NCBI GenBank assembly: GCA_045639325.1
Contig: JAZUCU010000037.1
Coordinates: 44,367 to 108,366 of the forward strand
Reading direction: 5' to 3'
Source of the DNA: RGIG8244 sp045639325
Lineage (GTDB): Bacteria > Verrucomicrobiota > Lentisphaeria > Victivallales > UBA1829
Length of the DNA stretch: 64,000 nucleotides
Positions 25,297 to 33,545 of this stretch are shown here, in pieces. Within the stretch, counting starts at the first letter, position 1. Every line of letters begins with the position of its first letter. The position numbers and the translations under genes were made by a program. The notes beneath the pieces are model-generated. The model saw nothing but the letters and a program-made list of their open reading frames with translations. It did no database searches and was not told the DNA's origin.

Positions 25297-26124
25297 TTAG
25301 GACTCCTTATACAGCATTTCTGCCATACGGATGAACTGGGGCACCGTTACCCGTTCCGCGCGGATGTCCATATCAACATCGCACGCTTTCATTGCTTCTG
25401 CCAGACGGTCCGGGTCTGCAACCGCGGTCAACTGCTTGTACATTTTCTTGCGGCGATGGGCAAAGCCTGTACGCACAAATGTACCGAAGAATTTGCGGAA
25501 TCCTGCAGAAGCAACCGGTTCTTTCCGGACAAAACGGACCAAAGCGGAATCGACTTCCGGCTTCGGGTAGAACAGTTCGCCCGGGATGGAACCTTTCAAT
25601 ATTTCTACCTGATAAGATGCCTGCATGCGGACAGACAAGGCGCCGTAATCATCGGTGCCCGGTGCAGCTGCAAAACGCAAGCCGACTTCTTTCTGCAGCA
25701 GAACGATCATATCTTTCGGCGGATTCTCAAGTGTCAGCATGTTCGCCAGGATCACGGTCCCTGCGGAATAAGGCAGGTTGGAGATGAGGCGGAAATCCTC
25801 TCCCTGGAAAATCGCCGGAATATCTACTTTACAGGCATCGCCTTCAATCAGGTGAAGCCCGCGCGGTACCATGGAGGTCCGCAAGTACGCCGCCAGTTTG
25901 CGGTCAAGTTCAATTGCTGTGACATTGGCGCCGGATGCAATCAGACGGGTTGTCAGCACGCCCAAACCGGGGCCGACTTCCAGAATCCGTTCTTCCGGCT
26001 TTGCATTGGTTTCCCGGGCAATGTAATCGAGGAAATTTTCATCAATGAGAAAATTCTGCCCCAGTGCTTTGCTCGGAGCGATGCCGTAACGGCTCAGTAA
26101 TGCTTCCAGATCAGCTCTCTTCAT
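25297..26124 (-). CDS. rsmA: 16S rRNA dimethyladenosine transferase
   Basis: 275 residues from MKRADLEALLSRYGI, chosen because GGAGGAAT lies just upstream; the open frame extends further but overlaps the FmdB gene. ALGQNFLIDENF, the SAM motif LEVGPGLGVLTTRL, IELDRKLAAYL and the catalytic NLPYS are all present. It dimethylates A1518 and A1519 near the 3' end of 16S rRNA during 30S maturation (KsgA). It follows the FmdB-type gene by 13 bp. Confidence 0.94.
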   Translation of the reverse strand: MKRADLEALLSRYGIAPSKALGQNFLIDENFLDYIARETNAKPEERILEVGPGLGVLTTRLIASGANVTAIELDRKLAAYLRTSMVPRGLHLIEGDACKVDIPAIFQGEDFRLISNLPYSAGTVILANMLTLENPPKDMIVLLQKEVGLRFAAAPGTDDYGALSVRMQASYQVEILKGSIPGELFYPKPEVDSALVRFVRKEPVASAGFRKFFGTFVRTGFAHRRKKMYKQLTAVADPDRLAEAMKACDVDMDIRAERVTVPQFIRMAEMLYKES

Positions 26125-26137
26125 CTTTATTCCTCCA

Positions 26138-26377
26138 TCAATTATGTCCGCCGCAGCAACCGCCGCAACAGCCGCCCGCTGCCGCCGCTGAGGGGCAAAT
26201 CCCTGCAGCCGGGCAGGAACCTGCACTTTGTGCCGGTACAGCCGGTGCAAAACGGGAAACCTGCTTTACGAGTTTATCGGAACCGCATTTATCACAGACC
26301 GGTTTATCCGCATTGGAACGGACCAATGTTTCAAAGCGGTTGTTGCAATCTTCACAAACAAAACTGAAAACTGGCAT
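26138..26377 (-). CDS. FmdB-family zinc-ribbon protein
   Basis: 79 residues. MPVFSFVCEDCNNRFETLV and CDKCGSDKL supply the two Cys-x2-Cys pairs of the FmdB (CxxC_CXXC_SSSS) zinc ribbon. The tail is Ala/Pro-rich and ends in a Cys-Gly cluster (GGCCGGCCGGHN) that may bind extra metal. Function is not known for most family members. It lies in line with corA-like and rsmA genes on the minus strand. Confidence 0.85.
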   Translation of the reverse strand: MPVFSFVCEDCNNRFETLVRSNADKPVCDKCGSDKLVKQVSRFAPAVPAQSAGSCPAAGICPSAAAAGGCCGGCCGGHN

Positions 26378-26391
26378 GGTAAACCCTCCGG

Positions 26392-27315
26392 TCAGTGACG
26401 TTCATATTTCTTGATCAGCCAGAATGCGAAAAAGCCCAGCATGATCATCAATGCTACAAACAACGGATAGGCAATATACCAGTAATCCTTCGACATCATG
26501 GTGAATTCGGACATCCCGAACACCCCGGTGAAGAAGGTGGGAACCGCTACCGCAATCACGATAGCATTCATATTTTTCATCATCACGTTCAGGTTGTTGT
26601 TGATGACCGATGCACGGGCATCCATAAGGCCGGACAACACCTGGGAATTGATCATTGCCTGATCGAGGAACTGACTGTTTTCCACTTGCAAGTCTTCCAG
26701 CAGTTCAATATTTTCTTCCGTGAAATTGAATTTTGCGGCACTGGCGCGGATTCGTTCCAGAACACGGCGGTTGCCGCTCAAAGCGTTGACGTAATAGACC
26801 AAACCTTTTTCCAATGTGAACATATCCAGCAGACTCTTGTTGTCTTTGGATTCGATCAGCTCATTTTCGATTTCATCACTGCACATGTTGATCACGCGCA
26901 AGTGACTTTCAAAGTGGCGGATCGTCTGCATCAGAAGACGCAGTACCACGTCCTGAGTCGTATGCACATTTGCCGCAATCTTGCCCAGGAAAAGAGGAAC
27001 ATTTTCATCCACAACCACAACGACCCGTTCCGGGAACATGAAAATCCCCATGGATTTGACACGGAAAAGGAAGTTATCGTCGGCAGAATAGTTCTTCGGA
27101 TATTTCATAATGATGGCGATGTACGGCGGATCAAACTCAATACGGGGAGTTTCATCCGGGTCCGTCGTCGATCGCAGGGTATGCTCATCAATGCCGAGAT
27201 CATTGATCAAATAGGAACGTTCTTCATCATTGGGCAGAACATAGACGTCCACAGGCGTAGAGCCGTCGGGACTGTGCGCGATACGCCCGCCAACAATGGA
27301 ATATTGCTGAAGCAT
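26392..27315 (-). CDS. CorA-like divalent-cation transporter with GMS in place of GMN
   Basis: 307 residues with the CorA plan: an N-terminal acidic cytosolic domain, a long helical stalk (~130-235) and two C-terminal membrane helices. The loop that should read GMN is GVFGMSEF here (near residue 269), an Asn-to-Ser change at the selectivity-filter position, which in most CorA proteins is invariant. Transport of Mg2+, Co2+ or another ion is likely but the specificity cannot be taken for granted. It ends with the basic KKYERH tail. A GGAGG site precedes the ATG. Confidence 0.85.
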   Translation of the reverse strand: MLQQYSIVGGRIAHSPDGSTPVDVYVLPNDEERSYLINDLGIDEHTLRSTTDPDETPRIEFDPPYIAIIMKYPKNYSADDNFLFRVKSMGIFMFPERVVVVVDENVPLFLGKIAANVHTTQDVVLRLLMQTIRHFESHLRVINMCSDEIENELIESKDNKSLLDMFTLEKGLVYYVNALSGNRRVLERIRASAAKFNFTEENIELLEDLQVENSQFLDQAMINSQVLSGLMDARASVINNNLNVMMKNMNAIVIAVAVPTFFTGVFGMSEFTMMSKDYWYIAYPLFVALMIMLGFFAFWLIKKYERH

Positions 27316-27451
27316 AGTTACCTCCTGCGGTAAAACAGATTAGAAACAAATCAGCCGGGAATTGAAAACAGAAATCAATCCCCGGCAAGCAGATAGAAAC
27401 GCTATTCGTTCCACTCTATCAAGTTAGCGTGGAACCGATGCGTAACCGTCA

Positions 27452-28528
27452 TCAGTTGTTCTTCTTGAATTCAGCCATGAAGTCCAACAGACGTTCGATG
27501 CCTTCCATGGGAAGAGCATTGTAGATGCTGGCGCGGATACCGCCTGCGCTGCGGTGACCCTTCAGACCGATCATACCGGCTGCTGTGGATTCCTTGACGA
27601 ATTTTGCTTCCAGTTCTTCTGTGGGGAGACGGAAGACAACGTTCATTCTGGAGCGGGAATCTTTCTTGACGGGGGAAGAATAGTATCCGTCAGAAGCATC
27701 AATACCAGCATAGAGAGCAGCAGCTTTCTTGTTGTTGATTGCTTCGATTGCGCTCAAGCCGCCCTGTTCGAGTACCCAGTCAGTGACCAGACCGAGCATG
27801 TAGATACCGAATGTGGGAGGTGTGTTGTACAGAGAGTCGGAATCAATGTAGGTGGAGTAACGGAGCATGGTCGGGACGTTGGCAGGTGTGCGTTCTGCCA
27901 GGTCTTTGCGCATGACAACGAGAGCGAGACCGCTGGGACCGAGGTTTTTCTGTGCGCCGGCGTAGACCATAGCGAATTTAGACATATCAAACTGACGGGA
28001 CATGATATCGCTGGACATATCGCAAATGAGCGGGCATTCCACTTCCGGGAATTCCTGATACTGTGTACCGTAGATTGTGTTGTTGGATGTGATGTGGAAG
28101 AAAGATGCATCTGCATCCGGCTTCATTGCTTTGACATCGGGAATGTAGGTATATTTGTCAGCTTTGCTGGATGCGATTACTTCGCATTCGCCGAAAAGCT
28201 GAGCTTCTTTCAGAGCTTTGGAAGACCATGTGCCGGTATCAGCAAACTGCATTTTTTTGCCGGGAACATACAGGTTCATCGGGATCATGGCAAACTGCAT
28301 GCTTGCACCACCCTGGATGTAGACGATAGAGTGAGTATCCGGTACGTTCAGGATCGTACGGATATTGGAATTTGCATGAGCAAGAACTTCATCAAAGAGT
28401 TTGTGGCGGTGGGAGTGTTCCATGATACCGCATCCGCTGCCCTTGTAATCGCAGAATTCTTTCTGTGCACGTTCCATAACGACTGCCGGCAATGTTGCCG
28501 GTCCTGCATTGAAGTTGAATACTTTCAT
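27452..28528 (-). CDS. serC: Phosphoserine aminotransferase
   Basis: 358 residues, full length for SerC. It opens with FNFNAGPATLPAVVMERAQ, has GGASMQFAMIPMN in the phosphate-binding region and AQKNLGPSGL with the PLP lysine, and ends with GHRSAGGIRASIYNALP. It makes 3-phosphoserine from 3-phosphohydroxypyruvate and glutamate for serine synthesis, and the same enzyme acts in the PLP pathway downstream of PdxB (also encoded in this window). It has its own promoter at 28575-28603. Confidence 0.95.
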   Translation of the reverse strand: MKVFNFNAGPATLPAVVMERAQKEFCDYKGSGCGIMEHSHRHKLFDEVLAHANSNIRTILNVPDTHSIVYIQGGASMQFAMIPMNLYVPGKKMQFADTGTWSSKALKEAQLFGECEVIASSKADKYTYIPDVKAMKPDADASFFHITSNNTIYGTQYQEFPEVECPLICDMSSDIMSRQFDMSKFAMVYAGAQKNLGPSGLALVVMRKDLAERTPANVPTMLRYSTYIDSDSLYNTPPTFGIYMLGLVTDWVLEQGGLSAIEAINNKKAAALYAGIDASDGYYSSPVKKDSRSRMNVVFRLPTEELEAKFVKESTAAGMIGLKGHRSAGGIRASIYNALPMEGIERLLDFMAEFKKNN

Positions 28529-28574
28529 GCTTAACTCCTGTTATTGTTGTAATGCTGTGTTACTTCAGAAATAT

Positions 28575-28603
28575 AATATAGCATCCGAAACCTTTAAAAT
28601 CAA
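28575..28603 (-). promoter_or_regulatory. serC promoter
   Basis: Minus strand: TTGATT (28603-28598), 17-bp spacer, TATATT (28580-28575), 47 bp upstream of the ATG. Confidence 0.65.
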
Positions 28604-28650
28604 GTCCGGAAAAAGAAAAAAATCATAATCCGATATTTTTTTCTCTTATG

Positions 28651-29010
28651 TTATCCCACACGCCCGCGGCTCACTTCAATCGTGACACATTCCGCATAAC
28701 GGGGCGCTGAGGGCTTGGAGATCCGTAACGTAATTCCTGCAACCAGAGGAAATTCTTTCAAGACCCCATTGGCGAGATTCCCCGCCAGCGCTTCCAGTAA
28801 TTGATAACTGGAGTCCGCTGTGAAATCATGGAGAAACTTCTCCACCGCTGTATAATCAAAGGTGTCGTGAAAGTCATCCGACGCTTCCGCCGCAGAGAAA
28901 TCACTGTAAAGATCGGCGGAAAGAATCAGTGTCTGGCGGGTCGTACGTTCGTGGGGCAGCGTGCCGATAATCGCGCGGACACGCAGCCCGGTAAGCTGGA
29001 GTTTATCCAT
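28651..29010 (-). CDS. folB: Dihydroneopterin aldolase
   Basis: 119 residues, the normal FolB size. LQLTGLRVRAIIGTLPHER at the start, the DTFDYTAVEKFL segment, YQLLEALAGNLANGVL with the catalytic-site glutamate, and ISKPSAPRYAECVTIEVSR at the end match the family. It converts dihydroneopterin to 6-hydroxymethyl-dihydropterin in folate synthesis. It lies 6 bp downstream of a secreted protein gene on the same strand. Confidence 0.9.
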   Translation of the reverse strand: MDKLQLTGLRVRAIIGTLPHERTTRQTLILSADLYSDFSAAEASDDFHDTFDYTAVEKFLHDFTADSSYQLLEALAGNLANGVLKEFPLVAGITLRISKPSAPRYAECVTIEVSRGRVG

Positions 29011-29016
29011 CAGAAC

Positions 29017-29577
29017 TTATTGTTTCTTTGCTTTGTCGGCTTTTTCTGCTTCCAGCAATTCCTGCTGCAGACGTTTTTCGCGCTCATTGTGGATCACGTC
29101 CACCGGGCTGATACCGCGGATGGCTACTGCTGTATCGCGGGCGATCTGAACAGAGACCAGGTCAGATTCCTTAATGGAAGAGAAGGTCTTTTTGATTGTT
29201 TTTGTCGCTTTGCCGTTTGCATCAAACAGTTTGATTTCAACAAAGAATTTCTGGCCGTTCATCTTCAGATAGACTGCACAGAAAATATTGCTCCGGGTCA
29301 ATTTGCAAATCTGCTGGATTTTTGCAGCAGCGGGTGTAGCTTTACCAACAGAATATTTCTTGAGGGCTTCCGCCATCTGATCCGCACCGACCAGTTTCAA
29401 GCCGGAGTGGGTGGCAAGTTCGGATTTGAAATATTCAAGCACCAGAGAGCTGACGCGGTTCGCAGAATCCTGGGCGCTGGGAGCCCCCCAAACCAAAACG
29501 GACAACGGTTTCTGTGCATAAATGGAGCAAACGGTGAATGCCGCAACGAGAAATACCAACAATTTTTTTGTGATCAT
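29017..29577 (-). CDS. Secreted protein of unknown function
   Basis: 186 residues from MITKKLLVFLVAAF; this start is preferred because AAAGGAAA lies 9 bp before it, while an ATG 18 bp earlier would place that site inside the gene. A clear signal peptide ends at SIYAQ (~residue 21). The mature part alternates beta strands and helices (LSVLVWGAPSAQDSANRVSS, FFVEIKLFDANGKATKT), somewhat like the periplasmic domain of CsgG/LpoB-type proteins, but I cannot confirm this. It ends in a charged helix (EKRLQQELLEAEKADKAKKQ). Confidence 0.55.
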   Translation of the reverse strand: MITKKLLVFLVAAFTVCSIYAQKPLSVLVWGAPSAQDSANRVSSLVLEYFKSELATHSGLKLVGADQMAEALKKYSVGKATPAAAKIQQICKLTRSNIFCAVYLKMNGQKFFVEIKLFDANGKATKTIKKTFSSIKESDLVSVQIARDTAVAIRGISPVDVIHNEREKRLQQELLEAEKADKAKKQ

Positions 29578-29661
29578 AATTTTATTTCCTTTCATCTGAT
29601 GAACAGCAATTTATCACTGTTTTGTGTTTTTTTCAAGTTTTTTTCAAAAAAAATCTTCCAT

Positions 29662-29680
29662 TTTCCGAATCATTCGGAAA
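29662..29680. terminator. Possible weak hairpin between ligA and the secreted-protein gene
   Basis: TTTCCGAA (29662-29669) pairs with TTCGGAAA (29673-29680). T-rich sequence follows on both strands, but the minus-strand run is 12 nt away, so it may only attenuate. Confidence 0.35.
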
Positions 29681-29686
29681 TTTTTC

Positions 29687-31582
29687 TTAAAAACCGAACA
29701 GGTCGCCTTGAACCGGTGTATCTGCAGATGCCGTTTCCTCTGCCGGTGCAGATGACTGCTCTGCAAGAAATTCTGCAAGGGAGATGATCCGCACACCCGC
29801 TTTCCGGGCTTTCACCAGTTTCGAGGAATTGTCATTGATATCCGCCGCAACCAGAACGGACAGGGTGGATGTGACGGAATCCGACGGTTCATAGCCTGCC
29901 GCTTTTGCCAGTTTTTCGTAATAAGAACGTTTTTCCGGCATCTTGCCCGTGAAGCAGATCGTTTTGCCGCCGGTGGCACCCCCGGATTGTTCCTGCATGG
30001 TGACGCATGAGAGTAATTCATCCAGTTCCGCCGCACCATTTTTGAACTCATGTTCCATGGCTTTGCCGCGCTCCGGTCCAATTCCGTCAATGGTCGCCAG
30101 TTGCTCCGCTGTCATGGTACGTAACGTATGGAACGGGTAGACTTTCAGGATGGCTTTTGCAATATTCGGGCCGATGCCTTTGATGTTCATGGATGCCAGA
30201 ATCTGCCAATCCGGAACGGTTCGTGCCGACTGGATTTCACGGTAAAGATTTTCCGCCGATAATGCAGCAAATCCTTCCACACGGAGAAAATCTGATGCCG
30301 TCAGGCGGAACAGATCGGGCAGGGAACGGACGGATAACGTTTTCATCAATCGGCGCAAAACCGGCTCGCCCAAACGTTCGATTCCGATATTTTTTACTGC
30401 GGAAAGAAGCATCCGCAATCTGGTTTCAAAGCAATCGGGATTGATACAGCGCAATTCCGGCAGCTCCCGGACAAGGGGTGCATCGCAGCAGGGGCACCGC
30501 TCGATCAGACAGGACGTGCGTTTTTCGCCCGGTTCGGAGGAGACAATGTAAGGAATCACATCCCCCGCCCGTTCCACCATAACAGTATCGCCGATATGCA
30601 AATCCTTATCCAACACATTCTGTAAGTTGTGGAGACTGGCGTGACGGATCGTGACGCCGCCGATTTCCACCGGGTCGATCTCTGCAACCGGAGTCAAACA
30701 GTTTTTTCCGAAGCTCCATTCCACGCTGCGCAGAACGCTTTGACAACGGATCCCGCTGAATTTGAATGCAATTGCACCTCGGGGGTGATGCGCCGTTGTG
30801 CCGAGAGATTCATATAATTTTTCATCGGCAAATTTCAGCACAATACCATCCATAGGATATGGCAGGGCTTCGATCTGTTCCAGAAAATCCTGCCATTTCT
30901 CCCGCAGTTCACCGTAAGTAGTCTGGATGGAATGAAGACTGTAATCCACCAGGGTCAACTTGGCTTTCTGTACCAGCATCATGCTGATATCTTTCAGGCC
31001 CATGATACCGGCGGCCGCATTACGGGAGTTTTTGTAAAGCTGTCCGTTGCGGTTCCGGATTTTGCTGTATAATGTGCGGAAATCATCTTCGCGGATGACG
31101 ATTTCCCCGCGGATGGCGGTATTGCATTGTGCCAGCGGCATTGTGCCGGAAATGGATTCCAGTTCAATCAACGGGACTTTATCGGAAATATCTTCGCCGG
31201 TGTAGCCGTCACCACGGGTGGAGAGGACGGCATCCTCCCACAATGCGGAAATGCCGTCATATTTCGGCTGAACCAGAATGATTTCGTTCTTTGATCTGGC
31301 AAACTTTCCCGCCCAGTCCATGACTTCTTCCAGAGAATAAGCCTTATCCAGAGACAGCATGGGATTGGCGTGTGCGACTTTGCCTTCACTTGCGACAGTA
31401 ACGGCAGAGACTTTCCGGAGCAGCGGGTGCTCCGGATTCAATGCTGTTAAAGCACGTGTTAATGCGTCATAATCTTCATCGGAAATTTCCGGGGTATTGT
31501 CTTCCCAGTATTTCCGGTCGTGATATGCAATCAATTCGGCGAGGCGTTCCTCGCTCAAAGTTCCCGGATCAAACGGCAGCAC
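29687..31582 (-). CDS. ligA: NAD-dependent DNA ligase
   Basis: 631 residues, slightly short for LigA (~670). GTG start with GAAGAGG upstream. The Ia-like segment (ELIAYHDRKYWEDNTPEIS) is followed by the adenylation domain with the active-site Lys107 in QPKYDG, RGDGYTGEDI and GEIVIR, an OB fold, four zinc cysteines (CPCC...CINPDC), helix-hairpin-helix repeats (~420-520) and a C-terminal BRCT (~545-615). It seals nicks using NAD. The sequence around the active site is more divergent than in most LigA proteins (YDGISALW rather than IDGLAISL). Last ~15 residues are low complexity. Confidence 0.9.
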   Translation of the reverse strand: MLPFDPGTLSEERLAELIAYHDRKYWEDNTPEISDEDYDALTRALTALNPEHPLLRKVSAVTVASEGKVAHANPMLSLDKAYSLEEVMDWAGKFARSKNEIILVQPKYDGISALWEDAVLSTRGDGYTGEDISDKVPLIELESISGTMPLAQCNTAIRGEIVIREDDFRTLYSKIRNRNGQLYKNSRNAAAGIMGLKDISMMLVQKAKLTLVDYSLHSIQTTYGELREKWQDFLEQIEALPYPMDGIVLKFADEKLYESLGTTAHHPRGAIAFKFSGIRCQSVLRSVEWSFGKNCLTPVAEIDPVEIGGVTIRHASLHNLQNVLDKDLHIGDTVMVERAGDVIPYIVSSEPGEKRTSCLIERCPCCDAPLVRELPELRCINPDCFETRLRMLLSAVKNIGIERLGEPVLRRLMKTLSVRSLPDLFRLTASDFLRVEGFAALSAENLYREIQSARTVPDWQILASMNIKGIGPNIAKAILKVYPFHTLRTMTAEQLATIDGIGPERGKAMEHEFKNGAAELDELLSCVTMQEQSGGATGGKTICFTGKMPEKRSYYEKLAKAAGYEPSDSVTSTLSVLVAADINDNSSKLVKARKAGVRIISLAEFLAEQSSAPAEETASADTPVQGDLFGF

Positions 31583-31601
31583 GTGATGCCTCTTCTGTTG
31601 T

Positions 31602-33383
31602 TCAATTCATGTCGAAGGAATAGATACGTGCTTTTTCTGCACCCCAGGTGACTTCCGGAATCAGACGGATCGCAGTGACTTTCTGTCCGACGGGAATACG
31701 GACCAGACGTTTGAAGTTGTCTTCTTCGTAAACGAGTTCCTTCCAGGGGGAGTTGGGGCCGCCGGTCTGAATTTCAACGGCATATTCCTTGACCAGTTCT
31801 TCGGGCATTTCGTTGACGTATCCGTTTTCGGGATAATGGCATGCCATACGCTTGATCCCGGTGTTCTGAGTCGGGATCCTGCCATCGAGAAGGGGCCAAT
31901 GGTGATGCGTCAGATCGCTGTCGAATACAATACGGATCTCGTTGACTTTTTCCGGTTTGTCGAAATGATATTCGATATAGCTGCCGGGTGTGGCGGCAAA
32001 ATATTGAATTTCACCCTGAATGTTACGGTCGATACCGTTACGCAGCAATTCCACATTGCCTTCGGATTCTGCCTGAAGACGGGCATTCTTTGTCAGATCG
32101 GAAACGGTTCTGCTGTGCCAGGGAATGTAGCAGTCATCATTCATCAATGTTTCCTGCAGTTCGGTAATCTTCTGTTCATAGATACCGCGGGGAGTCAGAT
32201 CGTATTTCACGCCCATAGCGGCAGCGGTTCCGATCGCCTGACCTTCGATGGCGCAGGTTGCCATAACGCGTGTTGTACTCATTGCCATGTGAGAGCAGGA
32301 AATATTTCTGCCTGCGAAATACAGGTTTTCGATATTTTTGGAATAGAGACAGCGGAACGGAATACCGAAAGGATTCGGAGTGCTGTGGAATGTGGTCGGT
32401 GCGCCTTTGTAATAGAATGCAGCCGGTTCGTGCGCATCGAACGGCCAGCCGCCGTATGCCACGATGTCATCGAATCTGCCCTGTGCTTCCACATCTTTCT
32501 GAACAAGGATATGATCGCCGACATAGCGGATATTTTCCCGTTTGCCGGGGAGAGCGCCGATCCATTCCAGATCGATATTCTTAGCCAGTTTTTTCTTGCC
32601 GTTTTTGACCAGATTCCAAACGCCGTAAGCGATGCGGATCAATTCATCACGGATTTCTTCTGCATCATCAATGGTGTTCAGTTCGCCGCCGTATTCAAGC
32701 CACCAGAAGTTGTCGCGGGGATTGAGTACCCGGTGAAAGCCTTTTTCTTCAAAGGCATGTGCCCACGGCGGGACCTCGAACGGGCGGTCATAAGCGACTT
32801 CCCGGGTCTGAATGAGAATGGAGTTGCCCATGGTCAGTTTATCTTCCACATCGGGAGCATAGGATTCATCAAATTCATCCTTGGCTTCCCGTCCGCAGCG
32901 GAATTCAGCGCCGCTGAAACGGAGGATGGAGTCGCCGGAGCAGTCAGCAAAATATTTGGCTTTGATTTCAAAACGTTTCTGTGTTGTTGTCTGCCATGCA
33001 ATGATGGATGAGATGCGATTATCTTCTGTGACAACATCCGTACAAGTACAGTTGAGCATGAGTTTGAGATTTTCCTGTTTCTGCACAAAAGTCATGAGCA
33101 GGTGATCCCAGATGTTATACTGAACCGCCGGATTGAAGCGGATGTTTTCAAGCTGAATTTCTTCCAGAATCCCGGTTTCTTTCAAATCTTTTCCGCCTGC
33201 ACCGCAAATCCACATACGGATTTCACTGGATGCGTTACCGCCGAGGACGGGGCGATCCTGAACCAGTACGGTTTTTGCACCGTGCCGGGCTGCTGCAACG
33301 GCGGCGCAAATGCCTGCCATACCGCCACCGACGACACAAAAATCATATTCGAGATTATGAACCGGTATTTCGTTTGTGATCAT
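31602..33383 (-). CDS. FAD-dependent oxidoreductase with C-terminal extension
   Basis: 593 residues from MITNEIPVHNLEYDF, chosen because AAGGAG lies 9 bp upstream. CVVGGGMAGICAAVAAARHG is the FAD Rossmann motif, then LVQDRPVLGGNASSEIRMW; FAGRNISCSHMAMSTTRVMA and GQAIGTAAAMGVKY complete the FAD_oxidored core (to ~430). The last ~150 residues form a beta-rich domain (YIEYHFDKPEKVNEIRIVFD), like a discoidin/carbohydrate-binding module. There is no signal peptide. Substrate unknown. ligA starts 19 bp after its stop, so readthrough is likely. Confidence 0.82.
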   Translation of the reverse strand: MITNEIPVHNLEYDFCVVGGGMAGICAAVAAARHGAKTVLVQDRPVLGGNASSEIRMWICGAGGKDLKETGILEEIQLENIRFNPAVQYNIWDHLLMTFVQKQENLKLMLNCTCTDVVTEDNRISSIIAWQTTTQKRFEIKAKYFADCSGDSILRFSGAEFRCGREAKDEFDESYAPDVEDKLTMGNSILIQTREVAYDRPFEVPPWAHAFEEKGFHRVLNPRDNFWWLEYGGELNTIDDAEEIRDELIRIAYGVWNLVKNGKKKLAKNIDLEWIGALPGKRENIRYVGDHILVQKDVEAQGRFDDIVAYGGWPFDAHEPAAFYYKGAPTTFHSTPNPFGIPFRCLYSKNIENLYFAGRNISCSHMAMSTTRVMATCAIEGQAIGTAAAMGVKYDLTPRGIYEQKITELQETLMNDDCYIPWHSRTVSDLTKNARLQAESEGNVELLRNGIDRNIQGEIQYFAATPGSYIEYHFDKPEKVNEIRIVFDSDLTHHHWPLLDGRIPTQNTGIKRMACHYPENGYVNEMPEELVKEYAVEIQTGGPNSPWKELVYEEDNFKRLVRIPVGQKVTAIRLIPEVTWGAEKARIYSFDMN

Positions 33384-33428
33384 TTTTGAAAACTCCTTAT
33401 TCTCAGTTTGGTACTGCATAGATGGGTT

Positions 33429-33457
33429 ACTATATCACGTTGTGTGTGTAATTTCAA
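33429..33457 (-). promoter_or_regulatory. Promoter of the 33.4-kb FAD oxidoreductase
   Basis: Minus strand: TTGAAA (33457-33452), 17-bp spacer, TATAGT (33434-33429), 45 bp before the ATG. Confidence 0.65.
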
Positions 33458-33481
33458 CACAAAAAAAGATTTTTTCTAAAA

Positions 33482-33525
33482 AAAACAATCCCGTCGATCC
33501 ATATTTTGAATCAAACGGGACTGTT
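33482..33525 (-). terminator. Terminator of the Wzz-like gene
   Basis: On the minus strand AAACAGTCCCGT pairs with ACGGGATTGTTT (one G-T pair) around a 20-nt loop and runs into a T-rich tract. It lies 20-60 bp past the stop of the Wzz-like gene. Confidence 0.75.
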
Positions 33526-33545
33526 TCTATTATGATTTCTGGAAA

